The position numbers and the translations under genes were made by a program. The notes under the pieces are model-generated. The model saw only the letters and a list, made by a program, of their open reading frames with translations. It made no database searches and had not been told where the DNA came from. Positions 1-8,085 of a stretch of DNA of 11,654 nucleotides are shown here, piece after piece (positions within the stretch are counted from its first letter, which is position 1; each line of letters starts with the position of its first letter). Source of the DNA: Rhodobacterales bacterium UBA3080 (GTDB lineage Bacteria > Pseudomonadota > Alphaproteobacteria > Rhodobacterales > Rhodobacteraceae); contig DFBM01000058.1 of the NCBI GenBank assembly GCA_002366645.1, forward strand, positions 1-11,654, written 5' to 3'.

Positions 1-359
1 CTGCGTGCCCGAATACGTTCATCATACATCCGGCGATGTGCCAGCATTAGGCCACCGATCAGCATCGAGATGCCGGCTGATCCACCAAGAACGATAGCAA
101 TAATTTGTTTGACACCGTGGCTTACGCCCAACGCGTCCCAGATGGCTAGGGGCGTCAACAAACCAACCAGATGGCCTGCAAAAATCAACAGAACACCGAC
201 ATGGAACAGGATCGAGCCCATGATCAGCTGCTTGCGACGCAAGAGCTGACTGGAGCTGGACTTCCACGTGTAAGGGTCACGCTCGTACCGCGCGATTGAG
301 CCAATCGCCAACACTGTTAGCGCAATGTAGGGGAAGGTTCCGTATAGAAACTGATGCAT
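1..359 (-). CDS. narI: Respiratory nitrate reductase gamma subunit NarI, 5' part (gene runs off the left edge)
   Basis: NarI is the membrane-embedded di-heme cytochrome b that oxidises quinol and passes electrons to NarH. The 119 complete codons visible, starting MHQFLYGTFPYIALTVLAIG, follow the N-terminal half of the family closely: a first helix, the R-Y-x(5)-Y-T-W and S-S-Q-L-L stretches at about 24-40, then LFHVGVLLIFAGH. In that last stretch His53 and His63 are ten residues apart, matching the first members of the two heme ligand pairs (His56 and His66 in E. coli). A third hydrophobic segment lies at about 84-107. The remaining roughly 110 residues, with the second ligand pair, lie outside the window. 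The ATG at 359-357 is supported by a strong AGGAGG, and the narJ stop codon is embedded in that site (TAGGAGG), which suggests translational coupling to narJ. It is the last nar gene visible. Confidence 0.96.
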   Translation of the reverse strand, partial: MHQFLYGTFPYIALTVLAIGSIARYERDPYTWKSSSSQLLRRKQLIMGSILFHVGVLLIFAGHLVGLLTPLAIWDALGVSHGVKQIIAIVLGGSAGISMLIGGLMLAHRRMYDERIRAR

Positions 360-368
360 TTTCGCCTC

Positions 369-1076
369 CTATTCGTTCATTGCAGCGGCTGGCTGCGTAT
401 TTGCGGGGATGTCCATGTTTGCCAGAATGTCCCGCGAAACGGGGCAACCGGCGTTCGGATCAGGACCGAACGTGATTTCGGCTTCTTCCCAGACATCGTC
501 CAGTGCTTCCAGATCTTCCGGATCGTCGTCTTTGACGGTCAGAAGCTCCTTAACCATTTCGCTGGACGCTTCGACGCCAGCGAACTCGGCCAAAGCGGCG
601 AGAACGGCGGCGTAGTTGCTGTCACGGCGCTGAAGGCGTTCAGCCAAAGCCGCCAGAATGTGACCCGCGTCCTCCAGCATTTCCTTTGCTTCATCCAACG
701 GACGGGTGGAAAGGAACTCCAGCAAGATTGGTAAGTGATCGGGCAACTCTGTGCTGACCAGATCGAAACCGCCGGCACGGTAGGTGTCCAGCAAATCGAC
801 CATTGCGGGGCCACGATCACGGCTCTCACCGTGAACGTGCTCGAACAGGTTCAGCGACAAGGTGCGCGAGCGATCGAACAACAGGACGAAACGTTCCTGT
901 AATTCGTAAACATCGAACTGCTCCATATCAGCTAACAAAGGTTGGATGGCGGCGAGCGCATTCTTCGAAAGAATGCCCTCACCTGCCAACACTTCACCAA
1001 TCTCGCCAGCGGCAGTCTTAAGATCGGAACTCGGGTAGCTCAATAGAACTGATAATGCTTTGAACGTAACGCTCAT
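369..1076 (-). CDS. narJ: Nitrate reductase molybdenum cofactor assembly chaperone NarJ
   Basis: A 235-residue protein, the usual NarJ length, in the NarJ/TorD/DmsD chaperone family. NarJ is cytoplasmic, binds apo-NarG, promotes molybdenum cofactor and Fe-S insertion, and holds NarGH until it docks on NarI; it is not part of the final enzyme. Family-typical features are LLSYPSSDL at about 11-19, the LFEHVHGESRDRG block at about 77-89, PDHLPILLEFL at about 112-122 and the acidic LDDVWEEAEITF region near the C-terminus. The C-terminal tail is less conserved, as is normal. The ATG start overlaps the narH stop in an ATGA (4 nt) and lies 4 nt after GGAGGTG in the narH 3' end. Its TAG stop forms part of the narI ribosome binding site. 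The position between narH and narI is standard for nar operons. Confidence 0.97.
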   Translation of the reverse strand: MSVTFKALSVLLSYPSSDLKTAAGEIGEVLAGEGILSKNALAAIQPLLADMEQFDVYELQERFVLLFDRSRTLSLNLFEHVHGESRDRGPAMVDLLDTYRAGGFDLVSTELPDHLPILLEFLSTRPLDEAKEMLEDAGHILAALAERLQRRDSNYAAVLAALAEFAGVEASSEMVKELLTVKDDDPEDLEALDDVWEEAEITFGPDPNAGCPVSRDILANMDIPANTQPAAAMNE

Positions 1077-2593
1077 CGTGCACCTCCAGTCGGAACGACA
1101 AATTTACGCGAACCGAAAAGTTTCTTGCCACTGCTGCCAGTGGAACAACCATTGCCATCGGTAAAGCCGCATCCACCTTTCATGTCGTAGGCATCCTCGA
1201 CAGCTTCGCGGTGCGTTGTTGGCACTTTGAAACGTTCCTCGTAGTCAGCAATCGCCATGATTTTGTACATGTCCTCGATCTGTAGCGGGGTCAGGCCAAC
1301 TTTTTTGGCAATACCCAGATCAACAACTCCCTCGACAGTTTTGGAGCGCATGTAGCCGCGCATCGCCAGCATTCGTTCCAGCGCCGTTACCACAGGGGCT
1401 TCGTCACCCGCCGTCAGCATATTGGCGAGGTACTTCACCGGAATACGCAGTGACTGAACGTCCGGCATGTCGTCGTTCATGGCAATCGCACCAGCTTCGG
1501 CCGCATTCTGGATCGGGCTGAGTGGCGGGATATACCAAACCATTGGCAATGTGCGGTATTCGGGATGCAGCGGGAAGGCAATCTTCCAGTCCATCGCCAT
1601 TTTCCACACGGGGCTTTCGATTGCGGATTTGATCCATGCCTCGGGAACGCCTTCTTCACGGGCAGCGGCCTGAACTTCGGGCTCGTTGGGGTCAAGGAAC
1701 ACGCCAAGTTGGGCATCGTATAGTTCCTGTTCGCCCTCCACACTCGCGGCTTGCTCGATCTTGTCGGCATCGTAAAGCATCACACCCAAGTAACGGATGC
1801 GCCCAACGCAGGTTTCCGAACAAACGGTCGGCATACCGGATTCAATACGAGGGTAGCAGAAGGTGCATTTCTCGGATTTGCCGGATTCCCAGTTGTAATA
1901 GACCTTTTTGTAAGGGCAGCCGGAAACACACATCCGCCAGCCGCGACATTTCTCCTGATCGATCAGCACAATGCCGTCGTCCTCGCGTTTGTAGATCGCA
2001 CCGGACGGGCACGAGGCTACGCAGGCGGGGTTTAGGCAATGTTCACACAAACGCGGCAGGTACATCATAAAAGTATTTTCATACTCGCCATAGATTTCCT
2101 TCTGGATGCCGTCGAAGTTGTAATCCTTCGAACGCTTCTCGAACTCGCCACCAAGAATTTCTTCCCAGTTCGGCGCCCATTCGATTTTCTCCATCCGCTC
2201 GCCGGTAATTTTGGAACGAGGACGTGCCGTAGGGAACGCCGTCATTTCAGGGGCAGACTTCAGGTGGTCGTAGTCAAAATCAAACGGCTCGTAAAAGTCG
2301 TCGATTTCGGGCAGGTCCGGATTGCCAAAGATATTCGCCAAAATCCGCCATTTCGAACCCTGTTTTGGGTGCAATTTACCAGATTTTGTACGTGTCCATC
2401 CACCATTCCAGCGCTTTTGGTTTTCCCAGTCTTTAGGATAACCGATGCCGGGTTTGGTTTCGACGTTGTTGAACCAAGCGTATTCAACGCCGTCACGGCT
2501 GGTCCAGACATTTTTACATGTGACCGAGCAAGTGTGGCACCCGATACATTTATCGAGATTCAGCACCATGCCTATTTGTGCACGAACTTTCAT
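1073..2593 (-). CDS. narH: Respiratory nitrate reductase beta (Fe-S) subunit NarH
   Basis: A 506-residue electron-transfer subunit carrying four Fe-S clusters that wire NarI hemes to NarG. The first cysteine group is C16-x2-C19-x2-C22-x3-C26, at the same numbering as in E. coli NarH, which fixes the start. Further groups are C183/C186/C191/C195, then C216, C222 and C226 with Trp219 at the position of the missing cysteine, then C243/C246/C258/C262. The tryptophan replacement is the NarH hallmark that makes one cluster [3Fe-4S] instead of [4Fe-4S]. The C-terminus contains a short Gly/Cys-rich stretch (GGCGFTDGNGC) before a basic end. No transmembrane segment or signal peptide is visible, so it is cytoplasmic on the membrane face. 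The start overlaps the narG stop by one base (TAATG), with GGAGGG 8 nt upstream; the stop overlaps narJ in ATGA. Confidence 0.98.
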   Translation of the reverse strand: MKVRAQIGMVLNLDKCIGCHTCSVTCKNVWTSRDGVEYAWFNNVETKPGIGYPKDWENQKRWNGGWTRTKSGKLHPKQGSKWRILANIFGNPDLPEIDDFYEPFDFDYDHLKSAPEMTAFPTARPRSKITGERMEKIEWAPNWEEILGGEFEKRSKDYNFDGIQKEIYGEYENTFMMYLPRLCEHCLNPACVASCPSGAIYKREDDGIVLIDQEKCRGWRMCVSGCPYKKVYYNWESGKSEKCTFCYPRIESGMPTVCSETCVGRIRYLGVMLYDADKIEQAASVEGEQELYDAQLGVFLDPNEPEVQAAAREEGVPEAWIKSAIESPVWKMAMDWKIAFPLHPEYRTLPMVWYIPPLSPIQNAAEAGAIAMNDDMPDVQSLRIPVKYLANMLTAGDEAPVVTALERMLAMRGYMRSKTVEGVVDLGIAKKVGLTPLQIEDMYKIMAIADYEERFKVPTTHREAVEDAYDMKGGCGFTDGNGCSTGSSGKKLFGSRKFVVPTGGAR

Positions 2594-5500
2594 TAGCTCT
2601 GCCCTCCTTCTTTTGCCGGCTCGTCGAGCCAGTCAACCTTGGTCAATTTACGAACAATCACGAATTCATCGCGGTTGGACCCAACTGTTCCATAGTAGTT
2701 GAACCCGTAGGATTGCTGGGCATAGCCGCCAATCATATGGGTAGGTTTCAGCGTCGCGCGGGTAACCGAGTTGTGGATACCACCACGAAGACCTGTCTGT
2801 TCGGACCCCGGTGTATTCACGATCTTTTCTTGTGCGTGATACATGAAGAGGGTGCCTTCCTTCATCCGCTGCGAAACAACCACACGGGCCGTAAGCGCGC
2901 CGTTGACGTTGTAAGCCTCGACCCAGTCATTATCGACGAGGTTGGCCTTTTTAGCGTCAATTTCAGACATCCAGACCACCGGACCACCACGGTTGAGCGT
3001 AAGCATCAACAAGTTGTCCGAGTAAGTGGAGTGGATACCCCATTTTTGGTGCGGTGTGATGAAGTTCAGCACAACGTGCGGTTCGTTATTCTGTTCCGCA
3101 GTGTTCACGTCTTTGGTGATCGTTTTCAGATCGACCGGAGGACGATAGGTACAGAAACCCTCACCGAACGCCCGCATCCACAAGTGGTCCTGATATAGCT
3201 GCTGACGGCCAGACAAGGTGCGCCATGGGATCAACTCGTGAACGTTGGTGTAACCAGCGTTGTAGCAGACCTCTTCGCTTTCAATTCCCGACCATGTCGG
3301 GCTGGAAATAATCTTGCGAGGTTGTGCAGCGATATCGCGGAAGCGGATTTTCTCATCCTCTTTCGGTTTGGCCAAGTGCGCGTGTTCACGACCAGTTGCT
3401 TTGGACAGTTCGTCCCAAGCTTTGACCGCAACTTCGCCGTTGGTTTCAGGGGCCAGCATCAGGATCATCTCGGCGGCATCAATAGCCGTGTCGAGTTTCG
3501 CCAAACCTTTGGTAGCACCTTCGTCCGTAACAACACCGTTCAAATCTTTCAGGTGATGCATTTCGACTTTGGTGTCCCAAGCGATACCCTTACCGCCGTT
3601 GCCGACTTTCTCCATCAGAGGACCAACAGATGTGAACCGCTTATATAGGTTCGGGTAATCCCGCTGCACTTCAACATAGTTCGGCGCTGTTTTTCCCGGA
3701 ATAAGTTCGCATTCGCCCTTCTTCCAGTCTTTAACCTGATCCTGCGCGATCTCGGCAGGGGTATCGTGTAGCAATGGAAGCGCTACAACGTCGGTTTCTT
3801 CGCCCAGATACCCCGGAACGATGTCCGAGAATTTCTTGGCGATAGACTTGAAGATTTCCCAATCCGAACGGCTTTCATATGCAGGATCAACCGCCGCTTG
3901 AAGCGGGTGGATGAACGGGTGCATGTCGGATGTGTTCAGATCGTCTTTCTCGTACCAGCTGGCCGTTGGAAGAACGATATCGGAATACACAGCCGTTGTG
4001 GACATACGGAAGTCGATTGTCACCAACAGGTCGAGTTTGCCTTCTGGTGCATCTTCATGCCATTCAGCCTCGATCGGTTTTTGACCACCTTCTTGACCAA
4101 GGTCCTTACCCAGAACACCGTGGTCTGTACCAAGAAGGTGTTTCAGGAAGTATTCATGGCCTTTACCGCTTGATCCCAGCAGGTTCGAACGCCACACGAA
4201 CAGGTTACGCGGCCAGTTTTCCGGTGCATCCGGATCTTCGCACGACATTTCCAGATCACCGGACTTCAGGTTCTTGGCGATATAGTCTTTGGTGTCGATG
4301 CCAGCAGATTTCGCAGCTTTCACAACTTCCAACGGGTTCGTTTTCAACTGTGGTGCCGACGGCAACCAACCCATGCGCTCGGCACGGATGTTGTAGTCGA
4401 TCATGCTGGCGTCTTTCCAGTCGCCTTTCGGCGCTGTTGGCGACAGGATCTCATCGGAACCCAGCGTTTCATAACGCCACTGATCGGTGTGGGCATACCA
4501 CGCCGAAGTGGAGTTCATGTGCCGTGGCGGACGTGCCCAATCAAGCGCGAAGGCCAATGGCTGCCATCCGGTTTGCGGGCGCAGTTTTTCCTGACCCACG
4601 TAATGGCTCCAACCACCGCCGGACTGTCCGACCGCACCACACATGACCAACATGTTGATGATACCACGGTAGTTCATGTCCATGTGGTACCAGTGGTTCA
4701 AACCAGCGCCCAGAATGATCATCGACTTGCCGTTTGTCTTCTCGGCGTTTGATGCAAATTCGCGGGCGACCTGAATGATCTGGTCACGCGGAACACCGGT
4801 GATCTTCTCGGCCCAAGCGGGGGTGAAGGGGATATCGTCGTTATAGTCTTTCGAGACCCACTCGCCGCCCAGACCACGATCAAGACCATAGTTTGCACAG
4901 AACAGGTCAAACACGGTCGCGACGTAAGCTTCGCCACTTTCAAGCGTAACTTTCTTGACCGGAATTTTACGGGTCAGAACGTCTGGATGTTCACACTTAA
5001 CGAAGTTTTCCGTTGCAGCTCCACCAAAGTATGGGAAGTCCACGCCAACGACTTCGTCGTGATCTTCTTCCAGTAGAAGCGAGAGTTTCAGGTTTGTATC
5101 TTTGCCTGTTGCACGCTCTTCAAGATTCCATTCAGCACTCCCGTCCCAGCGGAAACCGACCGAGCCGTTTGGCGGCACGAGGTCGCCGGAATTGCCGTCA
5201 ATTGCGACGGTTTTCCATTCGGGGTTCTTTTCCTGCCCAAGTTTGCCCTTCAGGTCATCAGCACGTAGCTGGCGGCCCGGAACAAGCTTGCCGTCTTTTT
5301 CTTCCATAACAACGAGCATCGGCATGTCGGTGTATTGACGTGCGTAATCCTCGAAGTATTTCGCCTGACGGTCCAGATGGAACTCGCGCAGGATGACGTG
5401 GCCCATGGCCATTGACAGCGCGCTGTCTGTACCCTGCTTGGGTGCCATCCAGATGTCGCCGAACTTGGCGGCCTCGGAATAATCTGGCGAGATAACGGCG

Positions 5501-6333
5501 GATTTTGTACCGCGGTAACGTGCTTCGGTATAGAAGTGCGCGTCCGGCGTACGTGTCTGTGGAACGTTGGAGCCCCATAACAGCAGGAACCCAGCGTTAT
5601 ACCAGTCAGCGGATTCAGGAACGTCGGTTTGCTCGCCCCATGTCATCGGGCTGGCAGGTGGCAGGTCGCAATACCAGTCGTAGAAGCTCATCGCGGTGCC
5701 GCCCAGCAAGGACAGGTAACGCGAGCCAGCGGCATAGGATACCATCGACATCGCCGGGATTGGAGAGAACCCGAATACGCGGTCTGGACCGTATGTTTTG
5801 GCAGTATAGGCGTTAGCGGCTGCGATGATTTCTGTGGCTTCTTCCCAATCGGCACGAACGAACCCGCCTTTCCCGCGCGATTTTACATAATCGGCACGAA
5901 GGACCGGATCTTCTTGCAGCTTTGTCCAAGCTTCAATCGGGGAATTGTTTGCGCGCATCTTGCGATAGCTTTTCAGCATACGCGCGCGGATCAGCGGTGT
6001 TTTCACGCGGTTGGCGGAATATAGATACCAGCTGTACGAGGCACCACGGGCACAGCCGCGTGGTTCGTGGTTTGGCATTCCGGCGCGGGTGCGCGGATAA
6101 TCTGTTTGTTGGGTTTCCCAGGTTACAATGCCGGATTTCACGTAGATTTTCCAGCTACACGAACCCGTGCAGTTCACACCGTGGGTCGAACGCACAACTT
6201 TGTCATGGCGCCAGCGGTCGCGGTATACGTCTTCCCAGTCACGGTTTTCGTCCGTGGTATTGCCGTGGCCGTCTGCAAATTTCCCAACGCTGTTGCTTTT
6301 CAGGAAATTCAGCCTGTCTAATAGATGGCTCAT
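2593..6333 (-). CDS. narG: Respiratory nitrate reductase alpha (catalytic, molybdopterin) subunit NarG
   Basis: A 1246-residue catalytic subunit (E. coli NarG is 1247), reducing nitrate to nitrite at a bis-molybdopterin-guanine-dinucleotide centre in the cytoplasm. The N-terminal [4Fe-4S] (FS0) ligands are in place: His51, Cys55, Cys59 in RSTHGVNCTGSC, and Cys94 in NHEPRGCARGASYSW. The histidine ligand is typical of the Nar branch. The molybdenum-ligand aspartate is in YDWYCDLPPASP at about residue 223, followed by TWGEQTDVPESADWYN. Other conserved stretches are GYTNVHELIPWRTLSGRQQ and SYGFNYYGTVGSNRDEF near the C-terminus. No Tat signal is present, in keeping with a cytoplasmic enzyme. The ATG has GGAG about 8 nt upstream. 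The gap to narK2 is 71 bp and contains a strong hairpin; the 3' end overlaps narH. No frameshift, stop or missing key residue is seen. Confidence 0.99.
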   Translation of the reverse strand: MSHLLDRLNFLKSNSVGKFADGHGNTTDENRDWEDVYRDRWRHDKVVRSTHGVNCTGSCSWKIYVKSGIVTWETQQTDYPRTRAGMPNHEPRGCARGASYSWYLYSANRVKTPLIRARMLKSYRKMRANNSPIEAWTKLQEDPVLRADYVKSRGKGGFVRADWEEATEIIAAANAYTAKTYGPDRVFGFSPIPAMSMVSYAAGSRYLSLLGGTAMSFYDWYCDLPPASPMTWGEQTDVPESADWYNAGFLLLWGSNVPQTRTPDAHFYTEARYRGTKSAVISPDYSEAAKFGDIWMAPKQGTDSALSMAMGHVILREFHLDRQAKYFEDYARQYTDMPMLVVMEEKDGKLVPGRQLRADDLKGKLGQEKNPEWKTVAIDGNSGDLVPPNGSVGFRWDGSAEWNLEERATGKDTNLKLSLLLEEDHDEVVGVDFPYFGGAATENFVKCEHPDVLTRKIPVKKVTLESGEAYVATVFDLFCANYGLDRGLGGEWVSKDYNDDIPFTPAWAEKITGVPRDQIIQVAREFASNAEKTNGKSMIILGAGLNHWYHMDMNYRGIINMLVMCGAVGQSGGGWSHYVGQEKLRPQTGWQPLAFALDWARPPRHMNSTSAWYAHTDQWRYETLGSDEILSPTAPKGDWKDASMIDYNIRAERMGWLPSAPQLKTNPLEVVKAAKSAGIDTKDYIAKNLKSGDLEMSCEDPDAPENWPRNLFVWRSNLLGSSGKGHEYFLKHLLGTDHGVLGKDLGQEGGQKPIEAEWHEDAPEGKLDLLVTIDFRMSTTAVYSDIVLPTASWYEKDDLNTSDMHPFIHPLQAAVDPAYESRSDWEIFKSIAKKFSDIVPGYLGEETDVVALPLLHDTPAEIAQDQVKDWKKGECELIPGKTAPNYVEVQRDYPNLYKRFTSVGPLMEKVGNGGKGIAWDTKVEMHHLKDLNGVVTDEGATKGLAKLDTAIDAAEMILMLAPETNGEVAVKAWDELSKATGREHAHLAKPKEDEKIRFRDIAAQPRKIISSPTWSGIESEEVCYNAGYTNVHELIPWRTLSGRQQLYQDHLWMRAFGEGFCTYRPPVDLKTITKDVNTAEQNNEPHVVLNFITPHQKWGIHSTYSDNLLMLTLNRGGPVVWMSEIDAKKANLVDNDWVEAYNVNGALTARVVVSQRMKEGTLFMYHAQEKIVNTPGSEQTGLRGGIHNSVTRATLKPTHMIGGYAQQSYGFNYYGTVGSNRDEFVIVRKLTKVDWLDEPAKEGGQS

Positions 6334-6357
6334 TTCATTTCTCCATTTTTAAAAGTC

Positions 6358-6393
6358 GGTGCCGGCGAAAAGAGGGGACAAAACGCCGGCACC
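6358..6393 (-). promoter_or_regulatory. Perfect inverted repeat in the narK2-narG gap (possible attenuator or mRNA processing/stability hairpin)
   Basis: Ten-base arms GGTGCCGGCG (6358-6367) and CGCCGGCACC (6384-6393) are perfectly complementary around a 16-nt purine-rich loop. In the transcript direction the stem begins 12 nt after the narK2 stop and is followed by GACTTTTAAAAATGG and then the narG ribosome binding site. The short T run gives only a weak intrinsic-terminator signature, so partial termination, RNase protection of the narK transcript 3' end, or a processing site all remain possible. It lies where transporter and enzyme transcript levels could be set apart. Confidence 0.6.
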
Positions 6394-6404
6394 AAGATCA
6401 CGAT

Positions 6405-8015
6405 TTAAGGGTTTTTCACATACGCATTCGGGCGCATGTAGAACCACCAGTTAATGGCTATACAAACCGCATAGAAAATCGCGAAACCGTAAAGGGCATA
6501 TTGTGGTGTACCTGCACCCATCTGCTCGCCGAATACTTTCGGGATGATGAAGGCACCGTAGGCAGCCACAGCTGAAGTCCAACCAAGAACCGGACCTGTT
6601 TGTTCCTTGTTGAAAACCATACCGATTGTACGGAAGGTTGAACCGTTACCAAGGCCGGTTGCTGCGAACAGGATCAGAAACAGAACCATGAATGGCAAGA
6701 AGTATGTTTCAGGTGTAGCAGAGGCATATGCCTGCTGCAGTATCCAGGCCAAGCCAACAGCCGAAGCAACCATAACAACCGAGATCCACTGTGTAACGCG
6801 CGCGCCACCAAGTTTATCAGCCATCATACCACCGACAGGGCGGATAAGCGCGCCGATGAATGGACCCATCCATGCAAACATAAGGGCCGATGGGCCGTTA
6901 GGGTTCAAAGCGTCGTGGTTCAGAACACCGTCGGCACCCATTACGTGCTGAAAGCCAAACACAACTTTGATAGTCAGCGGAAGCGCTGCCGAGTAACCGA
7001 TGAACGAGCCAAAGGTCATGACGTAGATGATTGTCATCGCCCATGTGTGCTTGTTCTTAAAGATCTGGTACTGACGTGTCAGGTTTTCACCAACAGAGCC
7101 CGGAATCATTTTCAGCAAGATAACTGTCAAAGCGATAACGATTGGTAGGACGATCCATTTGGAAACACCAAAGCCCGAACCGTGTGCAGCCTCTGGAAGC
7201 ATCAGCCATAGGCCGAATGTTGCAGTCACAAGACCGATAAGAAGCATACCTGTCATGACAGCAAATGCGCCAATTGGGTTAGGAATGTCCGGGGAGACAT
7301 GCTCGTCACGGATGTTGTTCATGCCGAACCAGCCAAGGAAGGCTAGTGGTATGAGAAGGACCAACCATATAAAACCAGCATTTTGGATGTATGTTTCAGT
7401 TCCCGCAGGAATTTTACCGATCAGAGTACCGGATGTCTGCTGTAGCGTCATCGATGTGCCGCCAAAGATACCCAAAGTCATAACCAGCGGAATAACGATC
7501 TGCATAGTTGTAACACCGAAGTTACCAAGACCAGCGTTCATGCCCAGCGCATACCCGATCTGTTTCTTCGGGTAGAAGAAGCTGATGTTGGACATGGAAG
7601 AAGCAAAGTTACCGCCACCGATACCGGAGAGAAGTGCCAGAATCTGGAACGTCAACAGGGATGTATCAGGGTTTTGTAGTGCTATACCTGCCCAGAGTGC
7701 CGGGATCATCAGTAGTGCGGTTGTAAAGAAGATTGTATTTCGTCCACCCGCGATACGGATAAAGAAGGTCGAAGGAATACGAAGCGTCGCGCCACTGATA
7801 CCTGCGATCGCGCCCAGTGTGAACAGATCGGATTTGGCAAAGTCGAACCCGAGGTTCAGCATCTGCACTGTGATAATGCCCCAGTAAAGCCAAACAGCAA
7901 AGCCGCTGAGCAGGCTGGGGATCGAAATCCACAGGTTTCGTGTGGCGATGGATTTACCGGTCGACGCCCAAAAGGCCTCGTCGTCCGGGTTCCAGTTTCT
8001 TAGATCTTTTCCCAA
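6405..8015 (-). CDS. narK2: Nitrate/nitrite transporter, NarK2 (E. coli NarK-like) type, MFS/NNP family
   Basis: A 536-residue major facilitator of the nitrate/nitrite porter family. The N-terminus (NWNPDDEAFWASTGKSIATR, then NLWISIPSLL) matches E. coli NarK, placing it in the group that mainly exchanges nitrate for nitrite. Family residues are Arg79 in GATLRIPSTF and Arg392 in GALIRPVGGM (substrate-binding arginine positions), nitrate signature 1 GMNAGLGNFGV (158-168), FGSFIGYSA (335-343) and signature 2 GLGNGSTFRTI (454-464). By eye there are about 14 hydrophobic segments; two (about 249-274 and 286-304) lie in an insertion of roughly 70 residues between the canonical helices 6 and 7, compared with the 463-residue E. 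coli protein. The start codon is TTG, chosen because AGGAG sits about 7 nt upstream and the family N-terminus begins there. It is second in the operon, 70 bp after narK1. Confidence 0.95.
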   Translation of the reverse strand: MGKDLRNWNPDDEAFWASTGKSIATRNLWISIPSLLSGFAVWLYWGIITVQMLNLGFDFAKSDLFTLGAIAGISGATLRIPSTFFIRIAGGRNTIFFTTALLMIPALWAGIALQNPDTSLLTFQILALLSGIGGGNFASSMSNISFFYPKKQIGYALGMNAGLGNFGVTTMQIVIPLVMTLGIFGGTSMTLQQTSGTLIGKIPAGTETYIQNAGFIWLVLLIPLAFLGWFGMNNIRDEHVSPDIPNPIGAFAVMTGMLLIGLVTATFGLWLMLPEAAHGSGFGVSKWIVLPIVIALTVILLKMIPGSVGENLTRQYQIFKNKHTWAMTIIYVMTFGSFIGYSAALPLTIKVVFGFQHVMGADGVLNHDALNPNGPSALMFAWMGPFIGALIRPVGGMMADKLGGARVTQWISVVMVASAVGLAWILQQAYASATPETYFLPFMVLFLILFAATGLGNGSTFRTIGMVFNKEQTGPVLGWTSAVAAYGAFIIPKVFGEQMGAGTPQYALYGFAIFYAVCIAINWWFYMRPNAYVKNP

Positions 8016-8047
8016 TTTCTCTCTCCTCGTTTGAGTAGGTCGGTGGC

Positions 8048-8068
8048 GGTGGGCCTTGGTGGCCCACC
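8048..8068 (-). promoter_or_regulatory. Perfect 8-bp hairpin in the narK1-narK2 gap
   Basis: Arms GGTGGGCC (8048-8055) and GGCCCACC (8061-8068) pair perfectly around a 5-nt loop, starting 17 nt after the narK1 stop in the transcript direction. No T run follows on the operon strand (a T-rich run follows only on the opposite strand), so a terminator for narK1 is unlikely. A 3'-end stabilising or processing element for the narK1 message is the more likely reading. On the plus strand the same sequence resembles a terminator (stem then AGTTTTGTT), but no plus-strand gene leads into it. Confidence 0.5.
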
Positions 8069-8085
8069 AGTTTTGTTAGTTACGT

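Noticed and set aside
1636..2596. Plus-strand frames opposite narH (1636-2070, 2039-2596)
   Set aside because: Shadow frames of narH; all Fe-S motifs are in the minus-strand frame.
3930..6575. Long plus-strand open frames opposite narG (for example 3930-4646 and 5922-6575)
   Set aside because: They are antisense to the well-conserved narG, have no ribosome binding sites, and their translations are rich in Arg, Ser and Pro as expected of antisense frames of a biased gene.
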